From positions 363,531 to 414,129 of the forward strand of contig WELB01000105.1 in assembly GCA_009602725.1 (NCBI GenBank): a stretch of 50,599 nucleotides of DNA, in the 5' to 3' direction. Source of the stretch: Spirogloea muscicola (lineage: Eukaryota > Streptophyta > Zygnematophyceae > Spirogloeales > Spirogloeaceae). Positions 39,976 to 50,599 of the stretch are shown here, piece after piece; position 1 is the first letter of the stretch, and each line of letters begins with the position of its first letter. The notes under the pieces are model-generated. The model worked only from the letters and a program-made list of their open reading frames with translations, was not told where the DNA came from and ran no database searches. Position numbers and translations under genes: made by a program.

Positions 39976-41238
39976 GAGCTCGTGGAGGCGAGCAGGCAAG
40001 TGGGCTAGCGGAAAACGAAAGCGGGCAGCAACCTCTCCTTCGCCCGTTAGCTTACTGCACGTTAGCTCAGTGGCTCGACCTATTGGCCCGGCAGAGTGCC
40101 GCTTTTCCTGCTTCGAGTTATTCAGATTTGCTGTTGCTCACTCGTGGATACTGACATTCCATCGGCATCATTTCGTGTCTTGGTGTGTAGTGTTGTCTTT
40201 CCGGGCACTGTTTTGTTTGTTTTGAGGCCTGTAGACATTGTCCATTCTTTTCTGGGCTGGCTTTGCTAGCCCCTCTTTTGTCTATGGCCGAGCCATCTCT
40301 CTGGGCTGGCTTTTCCAGCCCCTATCCCCAGTGGGCGAGCATTTTCTTCTCTATTGGCCCGGCTAGCGCGACGCGCTGTCTCGCAGGCGAGGTGAGCAGG
40401 CCGACTTCAACGCCGCTGGCTCGCTAGCTCAGGTCTTCAGCATGCGCCTTACATTTTACTCCAGCGGTCCATGGCCCAAGTGCATCTGCGTGCTGGCCGT
40501 GCTCTAGCTGCAGCCTCTGGCTTCCGTCACGGGAAATGCTTTCTGGCTGCTAGTCTTGCTGACTGCGGCTCCTAACTAGAGTTAAGAAGGAGAGTATCCG
40601 GGAGAGCTATGAAAATGCGTTTTTGGTCCCTTCGGACCTTGTCAACTGTTCTCGCACTTGCTGTTCACAGCCCTAATCCCCTTGGGCGAGCCACTTTCTT
40701 TGTGCATTCCTTTTGGCTGGCCTCTCACAGCCATTTTCTTGGATTAGAAGAGCTGTTTCTCTTCCTTCCAATACCTTGTTCGTACTCTTGTGGGCTTGCC
40801 TTTCCACTGCCATCCCTCTTTCTGAGAAGTATCTCACAAAGAAAGACGAAGTGACCACTACGCCCCGTGGTCGCCTTGTCCCGGCCGTTCCTGCGGTAGG
40901 AAAGGTCTTTCATCCCGGCAGGCCATCGATTGTCGGCAGGGACAGCAAGGAGCTCCCTGCTTCAACGCCGCCAGGTCGCTTGTCAAGGTGTTCAACATGC
41001 GGCTATGCATTTTCTTCCAGAGTCGAGGGCAGGCTGCGCTGTGGCTGCTACTTCCGGGTCTTTTCCAGCTGCAAATTACTCCGACTTGCGCCTGCTGATT
41101 CGGATTTACCAAGCTCCCATTCGCTGTGGTCTCTTGCATAGCTGTGTAAGTTTGGCGCCTTTCGGCCCTTTTGGGCCTTGTTCATTCTTGCTGGGGTGGC
41201 TTTTCACAGCCCCTGCCCCCTTTGGCAAGAGAGATAGA
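39976..41238 (+). mobile_element. Several 5'-truncated retroelement 3' ends
   Basis: Plus-strand C-terminal remnants end at about 40153 (ASSYSDLLLLTRGY and TGA), at about 40575 (Z-type, with ILLQRSMAQVHLRAGRAL equivalents and a decayed end) and at about 41105 (AANYSDLRLLIRIYQAPIRC). Between them are hairpin tails at about 40253-40275, 40300-40330, 40710-40735 and 41190-41215. No intact gene is visible. Confidence 0.65.
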
Positions 41239-42215
41239 AGGAGCGCGGTGCGTATCAAATGAAGGGAGGCCAATTCCAAGCCAATACATTGTTCAGGCGA
41301 AGATTAGTTCAGAACAATAGGGCTACACAAGACGAAGCCCTATGCCAAGGTGGCTAAGGTAACAGTGTGACGTTAGTACCCACGAATGAGCACATACAAA
41401 TACGACAAGCTAACTTGGGGAACTGAAGCGCCGTCTCGGAAGCGGGTGGCCTGACTTTAGAGCGCGCCAAGCACGTTAATGTATAGCCAGAGCTTACGAG
41501 CGCTGCAAACTAAGCGAAAGCAGCAGTCTGCTTTCGCAAGCAACTCATACTGTGGAATGCTAGTGGGCTCCAAGCTGCCCCCCCGACTTCGACAACGCGC
41601 GTCAACCAGTCGGGCCAGATGCTGGATGCGGGAAGACAAACTCATGCATAGCCACCGTATGTATACATAGTGCACGAATTGAAGTGATCTCCCTCAGAGG
41701 TGGTCCTTGAAATGCCTATCCTTCTTGCGCTCCGCGCTGGACGTTGCCCAGCCAGGCACGCTTGACGTGTGTGCTCCAGCCTTGTATGCGTCACTGAGTA
41801 CCACGTCCATTGTGGAGATTGGCATGATGCCAGAGACCTCCATTGCCGGATATTACCCCACCTCGCGCACAGTACGAAACATAGTATCTCCGAGTAAGTC
41901 GGGGGAGGCAATGCGCTCATCCCCCTCAACACACCTCAGCATTTGCGCAGCTAGAGCAAGCTTATCATTGGCAACATGGCCACTCGCACCGGCAGATGCC
42001 AGCCAGGCAAAGGGGGGGTGGGCCGAGGTGGTGATGCAGCGCTATACGAAACAGATTGTTCGAGAGCCAAAGGGACTCATACATCGGCAGAGATTTTAAC
42101 CACTCGAACGCGCTCGGGAAGCTGATGGAAGCGAGAAGGCGCGCGGTGCGCATGAGATTGAAATGAAGGCCAATTCTAGCCTTACAAATGGCCTGTTAAC
42201 TGGGTAATGAGCTGG
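41239..42215 (-). mobile_element. X6: X-family RLE retroelement end, decayed, plus a second X tail
   Basis: Minus-strand remnant from about 42110: SLWLSNNLFRIALHHHLGPP, a knuckle remnant (CRCEWPC), EVSGIMPISTMDVVLSDAYK (a small deletion joins the two sides of the RLE core), SSAERKKDRHFKDHLRE, and a C-terminus with stops ending VSLSYLYVLIRGY near 41375, then the X tail to 41239. A separate X tail occupies about 42135-42215. Confidence 0.75.
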
Positions 42216-42711
42216 CTAAGGGGGACACTGGAAGGAAGGAATAAGGTGAGGCCACGTCCATCGTCCTTGAAGCGCCACCCGTTCTGACATAGCTTTGTTT
42301 GGCCCCTCCGTCCTCTGGTCCCTTCGCACACCCGTCAATTCTTTTCGGGCTGGCTTTTCACAGCCGTTGCCCCCATTGCGAGGCCACTTCTTCCTTCAGC
42401 AGTCCCTACACTTCAGAGACGGCCTGCTCGTCCGCCGTGTGAGTGTAGTGGGCCTGTCCTGTTGGAACAGCGTACTCATGCCGCATAATCTGCATAACCC
42501 TCTGCAACTGTAGGTAAGAAGCGCGAGAGGTCACGTAGTGCGGCGGTTGGACGAAGCTGGAAGGGCAGTTCCCTGTCGCTACTCCCGCTATGGCAAGTTT
42601 TTCTTGTATGGCGGGTGCTTAATACCTTTCGGGCTGGCTTTGTACAGCCCTCGCCCCCTTTGAATGTGACCGTTTTTACTTAGATCTGATGGCAAAGGAG
42701 ATTGACAGCCA
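42216..42711. other. Intergenic region upstream of the WDR53-like gene
   Basis: Contains two hairpin tails (about 42340-42365, CGGGCTGGCTTTTCACAGCC, and about 42630-42650, CGGGCTGGCTTTGTACAGCC) and otherwise nothing that I recognise. Confidence 0.45.
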
Positions 42712-42777
42712 ATGCGTCCCGCATGCGTCCATGCGTCCATGCGTCCCTGCGTCCCGCATCTGATCCAATGCGTCCCG
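42712..42777. repeat. ATGCGTCC short tandem repeat
   Basis: GCGTCC separated by 2-4 bases is repeated about seven times (ATGCGTCC, CTGCGTCCCGC variants), about 90 bp upstream of the WDR53-like ATG. Confidence 0.7.
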
Positions 42778-42865
42778 CAGACGAAGGACCTGCAGGCCCC
42801 CCGTTCCGGCGGCTGCCGGCGGCGGCGGCGACGGCGGCGGCGGCTGCGGTGGGGAGGCGGCAGTG

Positions 42866-45664
42866 ATGACTGACCGTAGCAGCGCCGCGCTCGTGGGCGT
42901 GCTGCGTGGCCATGAAGATGCTGTGCTGTGCTGCGAGTTGGCTCCTTGTCGTGCGGCAGCAGTGGCCTCTGGGAGCGAGGTCCGACCCTCACCTCTGCAG
43001 CTGCGCCGAAGTAACGTGGAGCTTGACGCCGTTGCACAGGCCAGCTCATGGCTCGTAGCTGGCAATAGCTAGGCGATGGTGGGCAGGTGCACCGTTGCTG
43101 ATGCCTGTGGCTGCGTTTCTTGGTCGAGGAAGGACGGCACGGCTGGCATCTTCGACCTCAGGAGCAGAGCCATTGAGCAGCGCCATCGAGATGGCGGCTC
43201 AGATGCCGTCACATCCGCCGTTTGGCAGCCACGTATGCCAGTTGAACCAGAGGTACTTCACAGGAGGATCTGTCTTGGCATAGCAGCGGCGATATCTTTC
43301 TAGAATTCTGATTTGCACCTCGGGCCTTGAGCTTGCAGACAATGACAACATGTTCCACTTCTCAGCAGCAACCATCGTCTACTCAATTGACTTACGCAAG
43401 GTACCGTAGCAGCTAACCTGCTGTACACCTTCGGAGTAGCTTGAGAGTGCAGGCCTATGCAAGTATGAAAACTGTTGGTGACAACCGAGCTAGTTAGATC
43501 GGCAACATTTGTACCGTGTTCATTTGTACCCAGTCACTTGACCTTATCAGGGATACATCCTGCCCTGCTTGCAATCTAGGGACCCTGGGTCGAACCCCTG
43601 CATAAGTTCGCTTTCACTCGCGAGGAGGTCAACCAGGTCGATCTTAACACCTCACTCTGAGCACCTTTGCAGTGACTGTGGAACATCTTGGTGGCGTGTG
43701 GGCAAGTAGGCTCAGTGCATGGCTTCCTTGTCTTTTCCTTCTTTTTTCTGACTGAAGACTGGCTCAAGAGCTTGCTCATCACTGAGCTGCAGGTGGCAAT
43801 AAACAGCAAGGGCACCTTCTTGGCTGCAGTTGACGATTCAGGGGAAGTGAAGGTATGTCCTAAATTAATCCAACACTTTCTGGGATGCGCAAATGTTGAC
43901 GATTCCTTGTATTGACAGATCTCCATGATTTACAAGAAATGTGCAGGTTGTGGACCTTGCAGAGGGAAAGCTACAGAAAAGTTTTTATGGAATTTTTGCT
44001 CATCAGAATGTAATCTGAGCAATGCGTCACTCTGCCCTTTAGATTCTTGAATTGCTTCCTGCACACACTGTAATGTAGAGCAAGAGCACTATGTCAACAT
44101 CTACCTCATGATGAGTTTGCCACGTTGGGCAACACATTAGGCGCAAATGTTCTCAATATTTCATGTAGATCGGCTGCAACTGCGATGAATGATATGCAAG
44201 CAACTCAGCAGGAGGATGTAGGTGCAGGTATAGACTCCTTATACAACTTCTTGGGACACCGTTGACCTGCATATTTGCAGCAGTGTGCAGTTCCACCCAA
44301 GGAGGCCATGGCAGGGAAGGTCTTCACGCTTGTCTCTTCGCTTCTCTGTGGCCCTCACATTTTTACATATTGTTCGGTCCTAAAATTGCAAGGATATGGA
44401 TAAAAGCTCTTCGTCTTCCCCCATCTGCACCCCAGTCGATTTGTCAAGCACTTAAGTACTTGCAGCTGAGGCAGTTGCTTCGGCAGTTGCAGTGGTGACT
44501 GGAGGCCTGGATTGCGGAGTGAGCAGATGGGACTTCTCACGGAGCGACGGCCAGCGCCGGCGCAACTGGGACTTATGTGAGCCCTCTTATCCAGATCATC
44601 TCTCAGGCTTTGCACTGGGCAATGTTTGCGCCTCACAACTGCTGTCCTCAGAATACCTGAGATAGAGGCACTTTTGGCTCACTGCATCACTCTTCTCTTT
44701 GTTTACATACAATTTCTGTTTCTCCTTGGCAGCTAGCTGTACTTAACCTCTTCCTGTCTTTCAGATTCGGAGGTTGAGAATGCAGAGGTTCATATCAGTG
44801 ACCTCCATGGTTTCATGTGCAACCCACCAATGGTGCACTCCACGGCTGTTCCAACGGCAGTACTACTGGGCAGGGCTGGCAAACTCTTGGCTGTTGCCAG
44901 GGGGGATGCTTGTGTGGCAGTGTATGATCTGGACTTTATGCCCAGCAGGAGAGGAGCAGACAAGCTGAAAGGAATGAAGCTTCGGTCATTGCATCTGGCA
45001 GTAGAATAGCAGGTGCACTGAGCAGCGAGGAAAGCAGAATCTGCAGATTATGCCTTCTGAGATCGAAGGACGGGGGTCACAAGGCTGCCGTCTCACACGT
45101 GTGGGTGCTTGGCAGCTTATATCCGATCCTCAGATTGGTCGTGTTAATGAGACAATTGCCTCATGTAAGCTCAGGGAGATTTGTCGGCGATGCTTGTCTT
45201 GATCCCTCTGATAGTGGCAAAGCAACAGGAGGGATAGGCTTTCAAGCAGTGTTCTTGACTACGCCCTTTCTTCTATGGGTTGGCGACAGGCACTTTGCCA
45301 ACTTCTGCTCGGGAGCAAGGCATGTTATTTCGGGTGGAGAGGATTCAAGCATCAAGCTCTGGAAAGTCGAGGATTGGGAGTATCTCAGAGCTGGGAGGTG
45401 GCTGTCATTGTCAATAAACCAATAAACCATACAAGCAAAGTACGCTGCACCTTTGCCATCGTCAATTTCCAGGGTGGCAAGCTACTTGCTCCTGTATGAC
45501 AGTAAATATCTGGTGGGAAGTCATAGCAAAGATATGCTAGCCTTGACCTTCGTGATCAGCTTGCGTGTGTACAGGTGAACTGGCTGGCGACAAGTAGCCT
45601 GCAGCACGACAACTTGCTAGCTGCGGATGTCACAAGCAGCATCAGTATCTACGGTGTCCTATGA
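42866..45664 (+). CDS. WDR53: WD40-repeat protein, WDR53-like, multi-exon
   Basis: A beta-propeller protein matching vertebrate WDR53 along its length; WDR53-type proteins are candidate DDB1-CUL4 receptors. Recognised exons: 42866-42979 (GVLRGHEDAVLCCELAPC), about 43080-43232 (DGTAGIFDLR, DAVTSAVWQP), 43339-43400 (NDNMFHFSAATIVYSIDLRK), 43769-43852 (SKGTFLAAVDDSGEVK), 43947-44009 (VVDLAEGKLQKSF), near 44281 (SVQFHPRRPW), about 44490-44576 (VVTGGLDCGVSRWDFSRSDG), 44765-44984 (AGKLLAVARGDACVAVYDLD), from 45062 (KDGGHKAAVSHV), about 45295-45370 (HVISGGEDSSIKLWKVE) and 45575-45664 (VNWLATSSLQHDNLLAADVT ... ISIYGVL, TGA). The VNWL...AADVTSSISIY end is diagnostic of WDR53. Many junctions are in phase GT-AG; those around 44010-44490 and 45090-45300 I could not settle. 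No coding lesion is certain. Confidence 0.78.
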
Positions 45665-47700
45665 GTAGCCATCTGCACGTGGCGTGTCAGTCGCTCTAAC
45701 CTTGAGAGGCATGGTGCAAGTGACAGGGCAGCGCCGAGGGTGATGAGAGCTACTGCGAAGCGCGGTAAGCAGCAATAGAGGTCCATGGTTTCCTAGTCAG
45801 AGGTATAGCGTGCGTTGAGTCACAGTGGGCCAGATCGGCCCAGTCCAAAGGCAAGCGCACCTACTTGTAGTTTCCCCTTTGTGTCGAAGGTTTCCAACTT
45901 TGTCTTGTCAACTCATTCTGGGCTGGTATGCTTACCTGCTGCAACTTACTCCAACTTGCGGATGCTGACACAGGGGTATTGAGTGGCTCTTTAGAGCTGC
46001 CACTCGCTTCGCTCACGAGTTGGCCCTCACTTGTGGGGGCTTCTTCACAGAGACTTGCTGATTCTTGGGGAGTGCCCTTCGCACCACCGCCCACTGTGGA
46101 AGAGCGTCTTTCCGCTGTAGGGCTGGCTGGCCTTTCGAATGAAAGAGCTGCCTTTCACCACCATCGCCTCCTTTTGGAAAGAGCCTTTCTGCCACTGATG
46201 GCCTCCTGCGTCCACATAAGAGATAAGAGCTCTTGTGAAGGAGGCGATGGCTCTAAATGCAACGATATCCTTTCCGTTGTATGGAATTCGCGGGCGCTGC
46301 CTGAGCCCCGTGCAACATAAGGTGGGGGCACCCGCATCTCTGAGGGGTACTGAGTCCCCCTTTAGCCGCCTTCAGCTTCAGCACTGTCACCTCAACCCCC
46401 CTTTGCGAAGGGCTTCGCTTTGTGTAGTCCGAGTCTTCGCACTGGCTTTGCCTAAACAGTAGCAGTGTGTTGGCGTTTCTGGAGTCTCATTTAGTTGTTT
46501 TCTTGTCACACACTGTCCCGTGCTCGAGACCAGTGGACATGGGTTGTCCATTGAGTCATGGAGGGCCTGAGTGGCCGAGTACAAAGGCAAGCACACCGAC
46601 AGATCTTCATCACCTGCTGTAAAGCTGATCCGCTCAGTACCCACAAGTCAGCACATAGAGGAAGCAGCTCGGCCAAAGGGGCGATGGCTGAAGAAAGCCA
46701 GCAGCCCACAAGAGATTGGACGAGGACGAGGACCTTAACAATACCTCTATGCGTCTCACAGGCATCCTTACTTGCTAGGAGCTGTTTCCCGGCAGGGGGT
46801 CTGACGTGGTGAGTGACTGTGACGCTGAGTGCACGCCAAGTGACCTTTGGAGGTTATCTGCTGTCTTGAGGCCTACTTAGGCATGCAGCTGGTAATGTTG
46901 CGAAGCAGAGCCTCCATTCACTTGCATTTCAAGCAACGGGACGGAGAATGGGAATTCAGCACGACCACACAGCGAGTGCCTTCTTGGCCAATTATTGTGA
47001 GAAGCTGTTACCCATGTACAGAGATGATTCTGACAAGCTCACTTGCTGCCGCTTTGGAAGGGGAACTTCCCTTCCTCCAATCCTCCTCATAACCTCCTTA
47101 TGTTGCCCGTCCTCTGTCCCGATCCTCCTCACTTCCGCCTCCCCTCTCTGTACAAATCATGTTGGCTATCACCGCTGCTTTGAATATCCAAATGCGTCCC
47201 TCTCAAGCAGCATGCAGACCTTTCGACAAGGTGTTGAGAGCAGGACGCTTTGGCCATGTTAGCTGAACCACGAGAGCCACCACCCTCTACTTATTGCCCT
47301 CAGCTTCTACTGCTTATGTCTAGCCAAAGCCAAGAGGAGCTTCGAAACAGAAGGGACATGAGATCTGCTGAGCCTCGTTGGCTGAGCCCCATCTGCTGCT
47401 CGCCTTCCTCTGTCTAACGTCCCAAGCTGGACATACAAGCCACCGTTGCCATTGGCAGAGCGCTTAACGTTGAAGAGGCAAGTCCTTTCTTCGTAGGAAT
47501 CAAGTCCACATGATGTGCATGTGGTGACGGGGGGTTAGGACATAATGCACTGCAATCTACATAACCGAAGCTTTGCACTTTGCCATCCTGCCATCAATTC
47601 GCAGGTAAAATTTATTGCAGGCATTGACAGGGTCGTCCACCCAGATATTTTTGTCCACTCTTCTCGTCCAATAAATGCTCCAGCATAGCAGAGGAGCATG
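45665..47700. other. Intergenic region with retroelement ends
   Basis: A plus-strand 3' end at about 45945-45990 encodes ATYSNLRMLTQGY-stop. Tail-like sequence follows to about 46200. A Y-type end and tail (minus) lie at about 46557-46665 (plus-strand CCGAGTACAAAGGCAAGCAC, CCGCTCAGTACCCACAAGTC). The rest, notably 46700-47700, shows no gene or repeat that I can identify. Confidence 0.5.
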
Positions 47701-47717
47701 TACTGTCTTGTGCTCTT

Positions 47718-47761
47718 GTCACAGTCACAGTCACAGTCACAGTCACAGTTACAGTCACAGT
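47718..47761. repeat. GTCACA hexamer microsatellite
   Basis: About seven head-to-tail GTCACA units with one GTTACA variant, about 150 bp past the UROD stop codon, probably in or just beyond the UROD 3' UTR. Confidence 0.85.
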
Positions 47762-47907
47762 AAACAGTATCAGAAGCTACTTCATGTCCAATTGAAGTGA
47801 CTAGCTCCACCACGTGTTGGTCGCCTAAGGCGTGTGCTAAGGAAGCCATGAAGCTGCAGCAGAGCAGGCACCAACTATTATGGTAGCCTGCCCTGAAGCA
47901 CACAGCA

Positions 47908-50391
47908 TCAGTACCGTATGCTCTTGCCGACTTCGAAGAAGTGTGCAACGCTCTCCTCGGGCGTCCCAACAAGCACGCCATGGCCCAGGTTCAACACATG
48001 CTTGTGAGTGCCGGCCTTGGCCACAGTCTCGTATATTCTTCTCTCAATGAAGTGCTTGGGCCCAAAGAGGACTGTCAACAGCAAGATCGGGTAGGTTGAC
48101 TGTCAGAAACAAAGATAATTTACTTAAGCGGTCTTTGCTTGCGGAATATGCAAGTAGTTGACATAGGATGCTGACCAGCTGGATCTACGTTGCCTTGCAC
48201 AGCAAGGTCTTCGCCAATCCGCTGCCTTGCTTCTGCCATGTCCACGGTCCAATCAATGCTCACCACGTCCACTCCTGCATAGAAAGGAGCACGGTGCCGC
48301 TAAGAGCCTGCTGCTAAGAGCCTTCAGATGAGGAAATTTATCAGCTTAACATAGACTGGCATCAGCTACTTACGATGTTCACTATAACAGTTGATTGAGC
48401 AGAAGCTTACCAGTGGACGCCATCCTCTCTAGCAACCCGCCGCTGCCACTTGCATATAAGATGATGGGAAGGTCTGGGTGCGAGCTCTTCATGGAGCTCA
48501 CTATCTGCTTGAGATAAGGTAGGCTGAAAATCTCAAAATCAGTGGGGTGGAGGTGCGTCGCCCAGGAGTCAAAGATCTGCTTCAGCAAACAGGAATAAGT
48601 CGTGGTCAGTGGAGCCGGTGTGCTCCCTATTTGCGTACCTCTGTTGACTCTTGGCAGATCCAAAGCAAGGACGAACTGGTGGTGTGGAGGGCGTGTCCAA
48701 AGTTTCAACACAGGGTGTGATCATTAGCCTCTGCCCGTCAAGCTCACAAGTTCACAACCTATACCAGCATGTGCTAGCTTGACTGTCTAGGCAATCGACC
48801 TGCACTGCCTGCGCTCCTGAGTCAGCCTGGTATCGAATGTAAGTCGTGATGGAGTCTGCCAGCTTCTCCAAGAGTGAGTGCAGAACCTGCTCACAGGAGG
48901 TCTTAGAGTGAGCGCGCAGCTACGTGGTTATGGAACAGGAAAGCACCATAACAGTAATGACATGGCATGTTCACAAGCTTAAGGATGGGCCAACTTACCT
49001 CTGGAGCCTCAAAGGCCATCCGCTTTATAATGGTGAAATTCTTTGACGAGCCTCCCTCCACAATGTACGATGCAAGTGTGAATGGTGCGCCAACAAAACC
49101 AAGCACTGCAGACTCATTGGCAACCTGGAGAATCACGCATGGCAGCAATTATCTCCTCATGCTCCCTCACCATTGCAAGAAGCATAGACTATCTGACCTG
49201 CTCCAGTCAAGTAGTCAAGCCTGAAACCAAAGGCTGCAACTCCAAGATTCTGCAGATAGTAATAAGTGATCATGCCCTGCTTTACTACGGTGGTGACAGC
49301 TGCATATCTGACCTCTCTCCGCAGCTCAGTCAGCGCTTGACCCACATACGGCACAGCCTCCTCTGGCACCAGGTCCTGAACTTCCGCAACATCAGCTGCA
49401 GTGCGAATGGGCTTATGCACGACCGGCCCTTTGGTCTTGAGGATGTCAAAGGGTATGTTCATGCCCGTCAGAGGAGTCAGAATGTCGGAGAACAGAATAA
49501 CCTGCAGCGGCAGGCGCCAAGGAACATTCATCAGCCATGCACGTGCAGGCGCCTGCGAGAGTCTCCAGCATTTGACAGATTGGAGTGGGTGTTGTCCTGG
49601 TGGCTGACATGGAGAATGTCTTGCTGGCAGTCACAGTCAGGCGTTACAGGCCGACTAGCCTGATATGAGTGCTTGCAAGTATTCACAGATTGAGCAGAAT
49701 CTGCACGTACTCCGTCAGGCCGGAAAGCCCTCCATGGCTGCAGAGAGACCTCGACAGCCAGCTCAACATTCTCCGACCTCTCCCGAAAGGTCGGATGCTT
49801 CTCGCACAGCTCCTGATAGACCTGCCCAGGGGCCCAAACTTATGTATGAAGCACACGCCCAATCGTTCAGAACTTCCGACTGCGTATGACTTCGTGAATT
49901 CAAGCTGCCAGCGAGATGCAGCAATCATGCTCAGCATTGCACCTGCTCAAGACTACTCCTGCATTAGCCGGCATTGTGAGGGTCACCTTCATGTAGCGGC
50001 CGGCCTGGCGCATCGCCCAAACAGGAGGCCGCTCCACCTTCTCGCCTCTTATCGCACGCACCAGGAGCGGCTCCTCCGTGCCCTTCTCGGCGGCGGGCAC
50101 CGCGACCTCGGCTGCGAGCAACGCGAGGCCGTGCATTGGCGCGAATTTACAGCTTCCCAGACTAGACGAGAGGAGAGGCAACCCAGGTTTCCTTTGCCTC
50201 GAGGTACGCTGAACCGTGCCTGACTTGGACGACTGGCTCACGCTCTGCCAGGACGAGGACGGGCAACGGGCAAACCCACTGCACACTGGAAGCTGCATCT
50301 GCGCGGCGCCTGCGGGAGTAGCCCGACGAGCAGAGGCCACGGGCTCGGGGCCGTGGCGACGGACAGGAAACTGACATACTAAACTCCCCAT
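47908..50391 (-). CDS. UROD: Uroporphyrinogen decarboxylase, plastid type, eight exons
   Basis: Decarboxylates uroporphyrinogen III to coproporphyrinogen III in chlorophyll and heme synthesis, in the plastid stroma. Minus-strand exons: 50391-49987, 49821-49711, 49501-49313, 49124-48999, 48886-48800, 48576-48411, 48274-48176 and 48071-47908; all are GT-AG and in phase. The catalytic N-terminal motif [15 protein letters not shown] holds the substrate-binding arginines. Further landmarks: [28 protein letters not shown] (catalytic Asp), [19 protein letters not shown] (active-site Tyr), [22 protein letters not shown] (Ser), [21 protein letters not shown] and [20 protein letters not shown] (His). 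The first ATG (50391) gives 448 residues; the ATG at 50298 ([20 protein letters not shown]) gives 417, closer to plant precursors, with a Ser/Arg-rich transit peptide. Which start is used is undecided. No lesion is seen. Confidence 0.95.
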
Positions 50392-50528
50392 CGGAACTCC
50401 ACTGCAGGCATCGCTGAAGGTGTGGGGGACTGGGAGAGCTCGACGGCGGAGGTGGCCAAGGACGGGCCAGCTGAAAACGAGGCTACCAGTGGAGCTTGCT
50501 CACCGGCGGCCACGCTCTGCACGACGCA

Positions 50529-50599
50529 ATGCAGCCTCCGCCGGCTGCGCCCGCCGCCGCCGGCGGCGACCCGGCTGGCGCGCCGCAGCAGCGCCGAGC
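50529..50599 (+). CDS. Possible start of a gene divergent from UROD, cut by the window edge
   Basis: An ATG at 50529 opens a frame with a Pro/Ala-rich start (MQPPPAAPAAAGGDPAGAPQ) that runs off the window. It lies 138 bp from the UROD ATG in divergent orientation. Composition alone does not prove coding. Confidence 0.2.
   Translation, partial: MQPPPAAPAAAGGDPAGAPQQRR

Noticed and set aside
43555-43595. GGGTCGAACCCC, similar to a tRNA T-arm
   Set aside because: The T-loop lacks the usual TTC start and no acceptor, D-arm or anticodon stem can be built around it; it lies in an intron of the WDR53-like gene.
47718-47761. Hexamer array as a telomere remnant
   Set aside because: The unit GTCACA does not resemble green-plant telomeres (TTTAGGG or TTTTAGGG); it is an ordinary microsatellite.
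1-50599. CRISPR arrays, bacterial operons, rRNA genes
   Set aside because: None seen: repeats are dispersed or tandem without spacers, genes have introns and no shared operon spacing, and no rRNA-like sequence was recognised.

Overview
The window is eukaryotic nuclear DNA. It has spliced genes with GT-AG introns, a plastid-type uroporphyrinogen decarboxylase with a transit-peptide-like N-terminus, Mediator and mitochondrial-ribosome subunits, and a plant-like BTB family. This fits a GC-rich green alga; a trebouxiophyte is my guess and is not proven. Two ambiguous bases (2592 and 8626) point to draft assembly.

Conserved genes lie at the two ends. On the left, a five-exon MED4 homologue (1-1608, +) converges on an mS26-like mitochondrial ribosomal protein (2004-2631, -). 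On the right are a METTL21-like lysine methyltransferase with three exons (38556-39814, -), a WDR53-like WD40 protein (42866-45664, +) and an eight-exon UROD gene (47908-50391, -). The right edge may hold the start of a gene divergent from UROD.

Between them lies a tandemly duplicated two-gene unit, a BTB-domain gene (+) converging on a METTL21-like gene (-), present four times: (1) BTB-1 at 4962-6425 with a methyltransferase remnant at 15960-16620, split by about 9 kb of transposon debris; (2) BTB-2 at 23231-24490 with a remnant at 25228-25605; (3) BTB-3 at 27502-28665 with a remnant at 29430-30075; (4) a BTB pseudogene at 37013-37884 with the only intact methyltransferase. Three BTB copies are open while their methyltransferases are dead, and the pattern is reversed in unit 4.

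The rest is a retrotransposon graveyard. All recognisable pieces belong to non-LTR elements of the RLE (restriction-like endonuclease, R2-like) type: N-terminal zinc finger, reverse transcriptase, CCHC knuckle, RLE domain, and a C-terminal tail ending in a variant of S-D-L-x-L-L-T-R-G-Y. I use five informal families. W is one full-length open copy at 30603-34777 plus 3' ends. A is a nearly full-length decayed copy at 9022-12985. X, Y and Z are mostly 5'-truncated 3' ends, each with its own 3' tail. W is inserted inside the RLE domain of an X copy, and its 5' end carries a near copy of its own 3' tail hairpin. Tails of W and Z share a GGCTGG...CAGCC hairpin that also occurs as solitary repeats across the window.
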